Below, piece by piece: positions 1 through 8,002 of a stretch of 35,946 nt of DNA. The translations under genes and the position numbers were made by a program. The stretch spans positions 1 to 35,946 of the forward strand of contig JADHTQ010000047.1 of the NCBI GenBank assembly GCA_016784965.1, given 5' to 3'. Each line of letters begins with the position of its first letter. The stretch's first letter is position 1. The DNA is from Bacteriovoracaceae bacterium (GTDB lineage Bacteria; Bdellovibrionota; Bacteriovoracia; Bacteriovoracales; Bacteriovoracaceae). A model generated the notes under the pieces. That model saw only the letters and a program-made list of their open reading frames with translations. It was not told the DNA's origin and searched no databases.

Positions 1-75
1 TCAGCAAAGCAACTTTCTAGTTACATCGACCCTAACAAAACATACTCTTAGGTTCTTTCTCATCTTCTCTGGTTT

Positions 76-103
76 TGTTACATCCTCGTAAAAAAATGTA
101 ACA
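76..103. other. inverted repeat in the tRNA-distal flank (1-146)
   Basis: TGTTACAT (76-83) and ATGTAACA (96-103) form an 8-bp perfect dyad with a 12-nt loop. A further GTTACATC lies at 20-27. On the minus strand the hairpin is not followed by a T-run, so it is a poor intrinsic terminator; it could be a processing or protein-binding site. I see nothing else in 1-146 and no coding potential. Confidence 0.3.
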
Positions 104-146
104 TAAACTCTTCGTTCTTTATTCAATTTTTAATGAGCACAACTTG

Positions 147-222
147 TGGTGGAGATGACAGGAGTCGAACCTGCGACCCCCTGCGTGCAAAGCAGGTGCT
201 CTCCCAACTGAGCTACACCCCC
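147..222 (-). tRNA. tRNA-Ala (anticodon UGC)
   Basis: Read on the minus strand this is a 76-nt cloverleaf. The acceptor arm GGGGGTG pairs with CATCTCC (two G-U pairs), the D arm is GCTC/GAGC, the anticodon stem CCTGC/GCAGG encloses loop TTTGCAC with anticodon TGC, and the T arm carries GGTTCGACTCC. Discriminator A is followed by an encoded CCA. It stands alone: no 16S rRNA lies between it and its promoter, so it is not in a 16S-tRNA-23S spacer of the usual order. Genes beyond the left edge could be co-transcribed. Confidence 0.96.
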
Positions 223-274
223 TCTCTTTATTCACGGAGTATATCCATAAACCAACAAACACAAGCTGAGGTGC

Positions 275-303
275 AATCTATTCGAGTTGCTTATTAATGT
301 CAA
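275..303 (-). promoter_or_regulatory. sigma70-like promoter of tRNA-Ala
   Basis: On the minus strand a perfect -35 box TTGACA (298-303) is separated by 17 nt from TAGATT (275-280). Transcription would start near 268, giving a leader of about 45 nt before the tRNA. The position, spacing and box quality fit a strong stable-RNA promoter. Confidence 0.7.
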
Positions 304-329
304 CCATTATTAATTTTTTTTCGATTATC

Positions 330-358
330 TTTCCAAATGTCTAACACAAATATATAAT
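330..358 (+). promoter_or_regulatory. sigma70-like promoter of the cyclophilin gene
   Basis: A perfect -10 box TATAAT (353-358) lies 17 nt downstream of TTTCCA (330-335, four of six matches to TTGACA). A start near 365 leaves a leader of about 38 nt before the ATG at 403. Confidence 0.45.
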
Positions 359-402
359 ACTTAAGTACTTAGCTAACTAGTTGTTTATAAAAAGATATAA
401 AA

Positions 403-1005
403 ATGAGAATATTCCCCCGTTTCAATATAGTTATTGTAACCTGTTTTTTGTTCGTTGCGGTATTGTCGTGCCAAAAAAAATCTGCAGACCTAAGTGATTT
501 AAACGAAGGCCAAAAAGTTATTACGCCGACTCAAACCCTCAAAGCTTCCGATCTTCAAATTGATTCTACAGGGCTTTCACGCGTTAAGGGCGTGATTAAG
601 ACGGCTTACGGAAATATTACATTAAGATTTTACCCCAAACACGCCCCAAATACTGTGACTCGTATTTTAGAACTTGTGCAACAAGGCTTCTACGACGGGC
701 TGACCTTTCACAGAGTAATCCCTAACTTTGTTATTCAAACTGGAGACCCCACAAATTCAGGCACCGGTGGAACTGGGATAAGATTGAGAGCGGAGTTTAG
801 CAATATACAGCATATAAAGGGAACAATTGCAATGGCCCGTGGCGAAAGCAATGATAGTGCAGACTCACAATTTTATATTACCCTAACCACCTCTCCACAT
901 TTAGATAAAAAATATACTGTCTTTGCACAAGTTAGTGACGGATTAAGTGTGTTAGATAAAATTACAAAGGGTGACAAAATTCTCTCCTTCTCTATCATTA
1001 GATAA
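403..1005 (+). CDS. lipoprotein cyclophilin-type peptidyl-prolyl isomerase
   Basis: A 200-residue cyclophilin catalysing cis-trans isomerisation of Xaa-Pro bonds. Residues 1-22 are a lipoprotein signal peptide with lipobox LSC, and Cys23 should be lipidated, so the enzyme acts in the periplasm attached to a membrane. The cyclophilin fold spans about 60-195, with recognisable stretches YGNITLRFYP, APNTV, FHRVIPNFVIQTGDP, GTIAMARG and SQFYI. The core is of the short bacterial PpiA/PpiB type, with an extra linker of about 35 residues after the lipidated Cys. It is the only gene behind its promoter and is followed by a 131-bp gap before the sigma factor gene. Family assignment is firm; the clients are unknown. 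Confidence 0.93.
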   Translation: MRIFPRFNIVIVTCFLFVAVLSCQKKSADLSDLNEGQKVITPTQTLKASDLQIDSTGLSRVKGVIKTAYGNITLRFYPKHAPNTVTRILELVQQGFYDGLTFHRVIPNFVIQTGDPTNSGTGGTGIRLRAEFSNIQHIKGTIAMARGESNDSADSQFYITLTTSPHLDKKYTVFAQVSDGLSVLDKITKGDKILSFSIIR

Positions 1006-1066
1006 AACACTTCACATATTTAAATTATTAAAATTATTGGTATATTGTATTAATATTTATTCTGAT

Positions 1067-1094
1067 GCAACCAATTCTATGTTCAAATCGTTAT
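1067..1094 (+). promoter_or_regulatory. candidate ECF-sigma autoregulatory promoter
   Basis: GCAACC (1067-1072) is followed after 16 nt by CGTTAT (1089-1094), an arrangement like the AAC...CGT pattern of many ECF-sigma promoters, 42 bp upstream of the sigma gene. A sigma70 alternative overlaps it (TTCTAT 1075-1080, 16 nt, TATTAT 1097-1102). Both are by-eye calls. Confidence 0.25.
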
Positions 1095-1136
1095 AGTATT
1101 ATAGCTCAATTATTTTACTAAAAGAGATAACTTGAA

Positions 1137-1619
1137 ATGATAGAAAATTTAAAAGAAGTATATTTGCTCTACCACAAAAATATTTTAGCTCTTAGCTATC
1201 ATTATATAGGCAATGTGCAAGAGGCAGAAGAAATCACTCAAGAAGTGTTTGTTAAGTATTCAAAAGTGTTGAGAAGTAATGACGAAATACCACATATTAA
1301 AGCATGGCTGTATCGAGTAACAATTAATCTATGTTTGGATCAAAAACGTCATTATAAAGTAGCAATAAAATATGTAAAAAATTTAATATCTCGTGGAGAA
1401 GTCGTAGACAATGCATATAACAAATTTGAGCTTAATGAGACGATAAAAGAGTTGCTAAAGGATCTCGATGAAAAAAGTAAAATGATTTTAATATTGCGGT
1501 ACTTAGAAGATATGGATTACGGCCAAATAAGTGAACTAATGGACACTCCTATTGGCACCTTAAAATCAATTTGCAATCGAGCAAAATTGAAAATAAAAAA
1601 GGACATGAGAGATGAATGA
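1137..1619 (+). CDS. ECF-family RNA polymerase sigma factor
   Basis: A 160-residue sigma70-family group IV protein. Region 2 (about 5-75) includes LLYHKNILALSYHYIGN, the EAEEITQEVFVKYSK segment and the -10 recognition helix around HIKAWLYRVTINLCLDQKR. Region 4 (about 100-158) contains LDEKSKMILILRYLEDMDYGQ and a helix-turn-helix ending GTLKSICNRAKLKIKK. Region 3 is absent, as usual for ECF factors. The stop overlaps the start of the next gene by 8 bp, so translation with the anti-sigma candidate is coupled. The likely role is envelope-signal-responsive transcription of its own operon. It does not match a named ECF group by eye. Confidence 0.93.
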   Translation: MIENLKEVYLLYHKNILALSYHYIGNVQEAEEITQEVFVKYSKVLRSNDEIPHIKAWLYRVTINLCLDQKRHYKVAIKYVKNLISRGEVVDNAYNKFELNETIKELLKDLDEKSKMILILRYLEDMDYGQISELMDTPIGTLKSICNRAKLKIKKDMRDE

Positions 1620-1989
1620 GTCACTTAAAAAAATATTTCATAACTCAAAAAAGTTGTTTCTAAAAGATTGGGAAAGATCGGATGAGTTGTGGAGACAAAT
1701 TGAGGTAAAAGCAAACAAAAGCAGCAAGAGAACTCTTTTTTCAAAACATACTGCAGCAGCAGTAAGCTTAACACTTACAGTTTTATTTATAATCTTTTTT
1801 AGTGTCGACACCAAGCTTTTTAACTCCATTAAACAAAAACAAATTCTAGCAAATGAAAATAGCTTTTTTATATCAGATTATTATTTTGATGATGATGAAT
1901 ATGATGAAGAGGTTATAGCAGATAACGGTACTGAAGACTATTTAGATGAAATTGATGGCTATTTTGATTCATATGAAAACATTTTTTAA
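1612..1989 (+). CDS. putative single-pass anti-sigma factor with acidic periplasmic tail
   Basis: A 125-residue protein encoded directly after and overlapping the ECF sigma gene. It has a basic N-terminal cytoplasmic part of about 46 residues, one hydrophobic segment (about 48-65, AAAVSLTLTVLFIIFFSV) and a periplasmic part of about 60 residues. The last 35 residues are very acidic (runs such as DDDEYDEEV). No zinc-binding ZAS motif (HxxxCxxC) is present. Topology, size and position fit a short membrane anti-sigma of the CnrY kind; this is inference from context, since no sequence family is recognised. It precedes the Spy-like gene by 13 bp. Confidence 0.6.
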   Translation: MNESLKKIFHNSKKLFLKDWERSDELWRQIEVKANKSSKRTLFSKHTAAAVSLTLTVLFIIFFSVDTKLFNSIKQKQILANENSFFISDYYFDDDEYDEEVIADNGTEDYLDEIDGYFDSYENIF

Positions 1990-2002
1990 AAGGGAGGACA
2001 TC

Positions 2003-2533
2003 ATGAAAAAAATAACTTTAATATTTGTATCACTTCTTTCAACCAACCTTATCTTTGCACAACCAGGCGGCAAAGGCAAAAGCGATGAACAAATCAAAGA
2101 AGGTTTTAAGGGTAAAGGCGGTGTCTGCAAACAACTACTGCAACAACAGCTAGGCCTTACAAATGCACAAAGAGACAAACTATTTGAGGTTAAAAAAAGT
2201 CACCGCAAGACCATGCATACTGTAAAAAAAGCAGGCATGGACTTACGTTTTGAGTTGCGCTCTTTGCTGCTAGAAGAAAAATTAAATGAAGCTAAAATTG
2301 AGGGGTTGATTAAAAAAGTTGGGGAAAACGTACAAGCCAGGCTTAATGCAAGATACCAGCTTGTAAAGCAAATAAAAGCAAACCTAAAACCTGAACAAAT
2401 CAAAAACCTAGACTTAGATACTCTATGGAGAGGTCGACGTGGAGGAATGGGTAAGGGAAGAGGAAGAGGAAGAGGAAGAGGAAAAGGCATGGGCATGGGT
2501 CAAAAACAAGGTAGGCAAGGTAGGGGTCAGTAG
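2003..2533 (+). CDS. Spy/CpxP-like periplasmic protein with Gly/Arg-rich tail
   Basis: The ATG at 2003 is preferred over an in-frame upstream start at 1946, because it follows a good Shine-Dalgarno (AGGGAGGACATC) and begins a signal peptide (cleavage near LIFA-Q). The mature protein is helical, with two LTxxQ-type segments (GLTNAQRDKLFEVKK about 51-65 and NLKPEQIKNL about 128-137), as in the Spy/CpxP/ZraP/CnrX superfamily of periplasmic chaperones and metal or stress sensors. The last 30 residues are basic and Gly-rich, encoded by a hexanucleotide repeat. Being third in a sigma/anti-sigma operon, it is a candidate sensor or feedback regulator. The tail is unusual for this family. Confidence 0.75.
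   Translation: MKKITLIFVSLLSTNLIFAQPGGKGKSDEQIKEGFKGKGGVCKQLLQQQLGLTNAQRDKLFEVKKSHRKTMHTVKKAGMDLRFELRSLLLEEKLNEAKIEGLIKKVGENVQARLNARYQLVKQIKANLKPEQIKNLDLDTLWRGRRGGMGKGRGRGRGRGKGMGMGQKQGRQGRGQ
2456..2479 (+). repeat. hexanucleotide tandem repeat (GGAAGA)x4
   Basis: Four perfect copies of GGAAGA, followed by a degenerate fifth, encode the Gly-Arg repeats in the tail of the Spy-like protein. Because the unit is 6 bp, slippage would change tail length without changing frame. Confidence 0.85.
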
Positions 2534-2599
2534 CAGCCTATGGCTGTATAATGAATACACGTGGTGATTAAAAAAATGCTCAATAAACGACATCACAAA

Positions 2600-3745
2600 T
2601 TAATTTATCCAATCTAAATTGCGATATGAACGTATTCCAAGTATGGTAGCAAGCAAGGTTGGCAAAAAAACTGCCACATAGCTTGGAATAAGCCCCTTTC
2701 TTGCAAAAGCAATTCCTGCAAACAAAAGAACATAGTAAAGCGTGATGGTAAGTAGCGCCCAAGAACTTACATTTCTAGAGCTGCCACGACCTTTTTTAAC
2801 TCCAAAAACAAAACCCAAAAGTATAAACACAATACATTGTAGTGGTGTATTATGTCTTGTCCAAAGTTCCAGCTCACTTTTAACTAAGCCTCTATTAAAC
2901 TCTCCGGGTCTTAACTTCAACTTTTGTTTGTACATTTTATCTAAAAGTTCCGCCGTAGTTCTCATCCCATCTTTGGTCACATAGTGAATGGATAACCTGT
3001 TGGGTCTAGCTGGAAAATTGTACTCTTTGAAAAATATCTTCTCTACGTCACTTTCTTTACCTTTTTGCCTCGAGAGGTTGATTATATTCCCATTTTTTAA
3101 ATGAAATTTTACTACTGGAAACTCTAGCTCTTTTGGTTTTTGCTTAATAAGCTCACCTGATGAAGCAAAAATAATTCTTTCAGTCCCCTCACTGTTGTTT
3201 TTATTCTTAGAAAGAATAAAAACATTTTTTAACTCCTTTCCTTTATTTGAAACCTTCTCTGCAAATAAAATTATTGATGGGATCTGTGTAAAGAATTTTT
3301 CAGACCTTATGTCTCTTAGCATGCTAGCAGACCCTAAACGAATTATTCCTTTTCTGAATTCTCCATTTGAACGTGGTACAATGTTTCTATTTAATGAAAA
3401 AATGGCAATCGCAATAAAGATACCTATCATTAAAAATGGAAAGAATAATTTAAACTTTGAAACTCCAAAGGAGCGCATAGCAATTATTTCTGAATCCTCA
3501 CTTAATTTATTTAGAGTATAAATCATCGCTAAAATTAGTGCCAGCGGTACAGCTACTGGTGTAAATGATACTGAAATGTGCAACATTAACTCGAGCACTG
3601 TCTGCACCTCAACGCTTTTACTAGCAATAAAACGTATAATTCTAAATAGTTGAAAGGTGACTAAAAACACTACAAAAAAAGTGAGGCTTATTATAAAAGG
3701 GGGCAAAAAACTTGCCGCCAAATATCTTTGAAGTATTCGTAACAT
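2600..3745 (-). CDS. LptF/LptG-family lipopolysaccharide export permease
   Basis: A 381-residue YjgP/YjgQ-family protein, the inner-membrane part of the LptB2FG transporter that extracts LPS and passes it to LptC. Membrane segments occur at about 10-35, 55-80 and 100-120 and in a C-terminal group of three (about 295-370), separated by a large periplasmic beta domain (about 125-280), which is the family layout. The segment SEDSEIIAMRSFG after the second helix is the conserved cytoplasmic coupling region. Length is normal. The LptF versus LptG choice is not safe by eye, and the partner gene is not in this window. It diverges from pepA with 65 bp between starts. Confidence 0.92.
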   Translation of the reverse strand: MLRILQRYLAASFLPPFIISLTFFVVFLVTFQLFRIIRFIASKSVEVQTVLELMLHISVSFTPVAVPLALILAMIYTLNKLSEDSEIIAMRSFGVSKFKLFFPFLMIGIFIAIAIFSLNRNIVPRSNGEFRKGIIRLGSASMLRDIRSEKFFTQIPSIILFAEKVSNKGKELKNVFILSKNKNNSEGTERIIFASSGELIKQKPKELEFPVVKFHLKNGNIINLSRQKGKESDVEKIFFKEYNFPARPNRLSIHYVTKDGMRTTAELLDKMYKQKLKLRPGEFNRGLVKSELELWTRHNTPLQCIVFILLGFVFGVKKGRGSSRNVSSWALLTITLYYVLLFAGIAFARKGLIPSYVAVFLPTLLATILGIRSYRNLDWIN

Positions 3746-3810
3746 TATGTTAGTTTAACTGTTCGTTACCGAATTCTCAAGTTACACAAATGAAACGCGG
3801 AGTTTAAGCC

Positions 3811-5358
3811 ATGAAGACAACCTTAATTTTGAATACTTCCAAGCACCCAAATTCCTATATGTTTGTTCTACCAATCTTCACCAAGAGCACTTCAGGTAAA
3901 AAAACCGGGCAAAAAAAAGTACCCGCAGCCCTGGATTTGTCGCACTGGTCCAAGGATCTAAAAAATGAGTTTAAGGCAATAAATGCATCTAAGCATTTTA
4001 AAGGAAATAACGGTGATACCTTAACTTTCACCAAAGGGAAAAATACATACTTGGGTTTTGGACTCGGTGATGCAAAACAAATTGATGGTGAGACCTTTAG
4101 AAGAGAAATTTCTAAATTATATAAGGCCATTAAAAATAAATATGATGACGCTGTACTTTTATTAGATGGTGTTTTGGATAAAACAAATTTAAATATCGAT
4201 GAGATCGTTTATACTACCTCAGAAAGTATAAGTCTTACCTGTTATGGATTTGAAAAATATAAATCAGTTGAAGCTAAATCAAAAGATGTTTTGCAACATA
4301 TTATATTGTCATTTTCAAAGGTTGATAAATCACAACAGTCTTTGGCCAAAAATGCGCTAAAGCGTGCAGACATTATTAGTAGTAGTGTTAATCTTGCTCG
4401 CGACTTTGTTTTTGAAGCACCAAACATTTTAGATTCAGAAAATTTTGCAAAAGAAGTTGCTAGTGATGCTAAAAAGATTAAGGGAGTCAAGGTTAAGGTT
4501 CTCAAAAAGGAGCATTTAAAAAAGGAAAAAATGAAGTTATTTTTATCTGTAAATGCAGGGTCTAGTAAGGACCCCAACCTAGTTCATTTATCCTATGTAC
4601 CTAGCAAGGTAACTAGAAATACTCCACATATTGCATTAGTTGGAAAAGGTTTAACTTTTGATTCTGGTGGGTATTCTCTTAAACCACCAGCTTCCCAGGT
4701 AGGTATGAAAGGGGATATGGCCGGCGCCGCAACCGTTTATGGTGCATTTAAGGCCGCCGTTTTATTAAATCCCAATGCCAAAATATCCTGTTTTTTAGGA
4801 ATGACTGATAATGCAATTTCAAAAACTGCAACTTTCCCTGACTCTGTAATTAAGGCCAGAAATGGAAAAACTGTGGAAATTTTAAATACAGATGCCGAAG
4901 GTAGATTGGTTTTGGCCGATGTTTTAAGCTATGCTTGTGATCAAAAGCCAGACGTAGTAATAGACTGTGCCACTTTGACAGGAGCCATTTCAGTGGCGCT
5001 GGGTAACCAGATATGTGGTCTTCTAAGTAACAACGATAAATTATGTGAAAACCTTAAGGTTTCGGCTAACAATATACGTGAATATATTTGGCGTCTTCCA
5101 ATCATAGATGAGTTTAGAGATAGTGTGAAATCAGAGATTGCAGATCTTAAAAACGTTGGAAAAAACCGTTATGGTGGATCATGTACTGCAGCTGCTTTTT
5201 TAGAAAACTTTGTCAGCAAAGATGTTGCTTGGGCCCATTTAGACATTGCAGGGATTGCTACTGACCAAACGCACTTACCTTATTGCCCTTCAAAAGGGGC
5301 ATCTGGCTTAATGGTACGAACACTGGTTCACTTTCTTACTAGTTATGAAAAACAATAG
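3811..5358 (+). CDS. pepA: cytosolic leucyl aminopeptidase (M17)
   Basis: A 515-residue dimetallo-aminopeptidase removing N-terminal residues from peptides. The N-terminal regulatory domain is about 1-165 and the M17 catalytic domain about 180-510. Metal and catalytic residues are visible: K279 and D284 in GKGLTFDSGG, followed by GMKGDMAGAA, and the family signature NTDAEGRLVLAD with D361, E363 and R365. AHLDIAG near the C-terminus is also typical. Length is normal. A Shine-Dalgarno GCGGAG precedes the ATG. trmL begins inside its 3' end (14-bp overlap), so the two are co-transcribed. PepA in E. coli also binds DNA; nothing here tests that. Confidence 0.95.
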   Translation: MKTTLILNTSKHPNSYMFVLPIFTKSTSGKKTGQKKVPAALDLSHWSKDLKNEFKAINASKHFKGNNGDTLTFTKGKNTYLGFGLGDAKQIDGETFRREISKLYKAIKNKYDDAVLLLDGVLDKTNLNIDEIVYTTSESISLTCYGFEKYKSVEAKSKDVLQHIILSFSKVDKSQQSLAKNALKRADIISSSVNLARDFVFEAPNILDSENFAKEVASDAKKIKGVKVKVLKKEHLKKEKMKLFLSVNAGSSKDPNLVHLSYVPSKVTRNTPHIALVGKGLTFDSGGYSLKPPASQVGMKGDMAGAATVYGAFKAAVLLNPNAKISCFLGMTDNAISKTATFPDSVIKARNGKTVEILNTDAEGRLVLADVLSYACDQKPDVVIDCATLTGAISVALGNQICGLLSNNDKLCENLKVSANNIREYIWRLPIIDEFRDSVKSEIADLKNVGKNRYGGSCTAAAFLENFVSKDVAWAHLDIAGIATDQTHLPYCPSKGASGLMVRTLVHFLTSYEKQ

Positions 5359-5827
5359 CAGCGACCCGCCGTTTAAAATTGTACTATATGCACCAGTTAT
5401 CCCAGGCAATACTGGAAGTATTGGGCGAACGTGTGTAGGCCTTAATGCAGAATTGATATTGATTAAACCATATGGTTTTGATCTTAGTGAAAAGTCGGTG
5501 CGCCGTGCGGGTCTTGATTATTGGAAATATGTACAACTTAAAGAGTTTGACAGCTTTGATCACTTCTTAAAGGTTGAAAATCCTTTGCCTAATAATCTAT
5601 TTTTTTTTAGTAAAAGTAGTACTTCTACCTATTATCAGGCAAACTTTCAAAGGGGGTGTTATTTAATTTTTGGCTCTGAGACAACTGGATTACCAAGTGA
5701 TCTTTTCAGTCAATACAAAACTAATTTTTTTAAAATTCCCATGTACAGTGATAAAATTAGATCCCTTAATCTGGCAAATGCTGCAACAACTGTTTCTTAT
5801 GAGGCATTAAGGCAAATAGATTTTTAA
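5345..5827 (+). CDS. trmL: tRNA (cytidine/uridine-34 2'-O)-methyltransferase, TrmL type
   Basis: A 160-residue SPOUT methyltransferase (SpoU family) of the minimal single-domain TrmL size, which methylates the ribose of the wobble base in tRNA-Leu isoacceptors in E. coli. Signatures are YAPVIPGNTGSIGRTC (motif 1, about 12-27), LIFGSETTGLP (motif 2, about 107-117) and IPMYSDKIRSLNLANAATTV (motif 3, about 133-152), the last forming the SAM-binding knot. It overlaps the pepA 3' end by 14 bp. Its stop codon overlaps that of the convergent barrel gene by 3-4 bp. Confidence 0.93.
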   Translation: MKNNSSDPPFKIVLYAPVIPGNTGSIGRTCVGLNAELILIKPYGFDLSEKSVRRAGLDYWKYVQLKEFDSFDHFLKVENPLPNNLFFFSKSSTSTYYQANFQRGCYLIFGSETTGLPSDLFSQYKTNFFKIPMYSDKIRSLNLANAATTVSYEALRQIDF

Positions 5828-6858
5828 AACCAATAATTTAGAGACAACCTGAATGCCTTATCTATGATTCCTTCTACTCTAACAGCTCCAAATTTTAGTG
5901 TAACACCTGCTGCGACCTCTGTACTCTCACCGATTGACTTGAGCTTATCTGCAATATTTAAAACTGATCCAAATATATACTGCTTGATTGAACCCCTAAT
6001 TGATAACCATGAATTTACATCTGCTTCAAAAGCAACATTTATAGGTAAGACATTTGCAGCAGAATCATAACTTCCTTTAAGCTTGGTCCTTTGATGCCGA
6101 TACATAATATCAGAAAACATCCTCATTCCCTTTTTCATTTCATAAATCTTACCCAATCCCACAGTATACATTATGTCACTGTATTCATTAGTAGTGCTAC
6201 CAACACTAGAGGTATATCCAAGCTTAGAGTACTCAGCAAAAATTTTGAGGTCAGAAATAACGTATGCCCCTCCTACTTGAATACCGATATCTCCATTCCA
6301 CTTATCAGTGCCCGTAGCTGAACCTTCAGCGCTATCTTTTAAATTAAAATTAGTATAGAGTTCAGCATCTTTCACTACAACTCCCAACCCCAAACCAACT
6401 GCTAAAAATTTCCTTCTCGCTACACTTTGATCGTCTTTACCAAAGGCAAAATTTGTTCTGATTCCCCATTCTATTCCGGCATCTCCTGCAAAAAATAGAT
6501 CTACTCTGTTGTCTGCAGTTAAAAAACCTTGGGCCAATTTTTCGTCAAAATAATAGCCCTCCATATCACTACCTAAGTAAATCCCATATAAAAAATAACC
6601 TACCTCTTTAAAAACACCGCCTTCGGCGTTTGACTCATAATCCTTACCGGGTATCGGCTCCCCCACCTCGGTTACAATATAATCTTTAATAAAGTTTAAA
6701 TATGCAGAGTTTACAAAAACCGATCTTGTATCATTGATGTAGTAAGATCTATTACCACCATCTTGGCCTAGAGCAAACAACCTTGCCTTAGAAGCATATA
6801 GCTTGCTTGTAGTAGCAATACATAAGGAAAAAAATAATATTTTTAATTTAAAGCGCAT
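5824..6858 (-). CDS. putative outer-membrane beta-barrel protein
   Basis: The ATG at 6858 has a GAGG Shine-Dalgarno seven bases upstream and is preferred to a TTG four codons earlier; the product is 344 residues. Residues 1-22 form a Sec signal peptide (cleavage near LYA-S). The mature chain alternates polar and hydrophobic residues throughout, with many Gly/Tyr/Phe-rich strands, and ends in NYWF, the C-terminal Phe recognised by the BAM machinery. No named family is recognised. It is the last gene of a minus-strand run after the lytic transglycosylase and the 369-residue gene, 30 bp behind the latter. Confidence 0.7.
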   Translation of the reverse strand: MRFKLKILFFSLCIATTSKLYASKARLFALGQDGGNRSYYINDTRSVFVNSAYLNFIKDYIVTEVGEPIPGKDYESNAEGGVFKEVGYFLYGIYLGSDMEGYYFDEKLAQGFLTADNRVDLFFAGDAGIEWGIRTNFAFGKDDQSVARRKFLAVGLGLGVVVKDAELYTNFNLKDSAEGSATGTDKWNGDIGIQVGGAYVISDLKIFAEYSKLGYTSSVGSTTNEYSDIMYTVGLGKIYEMKKGMRMFSDIMYRHQRTKLKGSYDSAANVLPINVAFEADVNSWLSIRGSIKQYIFGSVLNIADKLKSIGESTEVAAGVTLKFGAVRVEGIIDKAFRLSLNYWF

Positions 6859-6888
6859 ACCAAACCTCAAGCTTTTAAAGGTTACTTT

Positions 6889-7998
6889 TTAAAATTTAAG
6901 TTCTTTTTGGGAATTATTTATACTTACTACTGCCCTAACAAAATGGCTAAGACCATTTTGATGTGGACCCAATGGAGCATTGACACCTATAAAGTGAGGA
7001 GTCTTGGCACTACATAAGGTTTTATCAAACTCATCATTTGATGGTTTGCCATTGGAGTATAGCTCACTCAAACAAATGAATTCATCCTTAAGGGACTTAC
7101 TAAAGTTTGGAAAAATTTTCTCCATATTTCTTCTTAGAGTTTTAATCTTTTTTGAAATCTCATCTTCTGTGGTCTGGTCTGAGTCTATAAAATGTAGAAA
7201 TTCAATCTGTTGCCCTGCCTCATATGGCATCAGTTCTCCAATAAAGTGTCCCCATTGATGAGTTACACTTAGAGGTATAAACATAGTGGACTGATTATCT
7301 GAAATTGGCTCATTAAAAATATACTTAACAAACAAGACATCTTTTGAAGTTGCTTTTGCACACATTTGATAAAAGTTATCATCAAATAGTTTAACAGACT
7401 TTAATGAATCAATAAATTTTGAAGGATCTTCTCCCCAGATTAAGTAAGGTGATTCGATTAAATCACCCGTTGAACATTGAACTCTCCACAAATCTTCATC
7501 ATTTTTAACAAAAGAATCAACTGAGGTGTAATTTAAGACTAAGCAATTATCTCTAAGTTGATCTAAAAACTTTTCATCCTTTAAAAAAAGAAAAACATCT
7601 TCTAAAGAGAAATCCACTCTACTCTCAATGAAAAACTCTTCTTCAGGGGTAGTCTTTCCTGGTTTGCTTCTTCCGCCAAAGAAGTGAAACTTTTGGTCTT
7701 TGTAAAATGAAGACTTTTCTTCACATTTTTTTAAACTCACTCCGGGATTCTGTAAAATGAACTCCCCAATATTTCTATCACCTCTGACAGTACTTGGTCC
7801 GCGAATAGTTAAATCATCTACTGTAATTTCACTCGGACTAAGAAGAATAACTTCGCTTTCTTCTACTGATTGGCTTATATAATAGTACATAGCAATTGAG
7901 AACAGATCATTGCCAACCACTAAGTAACGTGGTGTATGCACATTCACATCATTTGTACTTGAAATTTTTTTTAAGTCTTGTAGCTGCATAACAGGCAT
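6889..7998 (-). CDS. unrecognised protein, degenerate dinucleotide-binding (FAD/NAD) look
   Basis: A 369-residue soluble protein without signal peptide. The N-terminal stretch PRYLVVGNDLFSIAMYYYI followed by EVILLSP looks like a Rossmann beta-alpha-beta unit, but the GxGxxG loop is reduced to VGNDLF. The C-terminal part (GVNAPLGPHQNGLSHFVRAV) sits where FAD-dependent amine-oxidase-like proteins close the cofactor site. This is resemblance only, and FAD binding is doubtful. The gene begins 4 bp after the stop of the lytic transglycosylase and is followed by the barrel gene, so its job is probably envelope-related. A second in-frame ATG lies three codons in. Confidence 0.5.
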   Translation of the reverse strand: MPVMQLQDLKKISSTNDVNVHTPRYLVVGNDLFSIAMYYYISQSVEESEVILLSPSEITVDDLTIRGPSTVRGDRNIGEFILQNPGVSLKKCEEKSSFYKDQKFHFFGGRSKPGKTTPEEEFFIESRVDFSLEDVFLFLKDEKFLDQLRDNCLVLNYTSVDSFVKNDEDLWRVQCSTGDLIESPYLIWGEDPSKFIDSLKSVKLFDDNFYQMCAKATSKDVLFVKYIFNEPISDNQSTMFIPLSVTHQWGHFIGELMPYEAGQQIEFLHFIDSDQTTEDEISKKIKTLRRNMEKIFPNFSKSLKDEFICLSELYSNGKPSNDEFDKTLCSAKTPHFIGVNAPLGPHQNGLSHFVRAVVSINNSQKELKF

Positions 7999-8002
7999 AC
8001 TA

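Noticed and set aside
1-402. Left edge as an rRNA operon spacer (tRNA-Ala between 16S and 23S)
   Set aside because: A promoter lies about 50 bp upstream of the tRNA and the next gene upstream is the cyclophilin, so no 16S precedes it; 1-146 shows no recognisable 23S 5' end.
147-1005. Integrated element at the tRNA-Ala
   Set aside because: No integrase gene and no repeat of the tRNA 3' end was found nearby.
1946-2002. N-terminal extension of the Spy-like protein from the ATG at 1946
   Set aside because: It would overlap the anti-sigma gene, has no ribosome site, and would bury a clear signal peptide that begins at the ATG at 2003.
2534-2546. Hairpin CAGCC-TAT-GGCTG after the Spy-like gene as an intrinsic terminator
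   Set aside because: Stem of only five pairs and no T-run after it.
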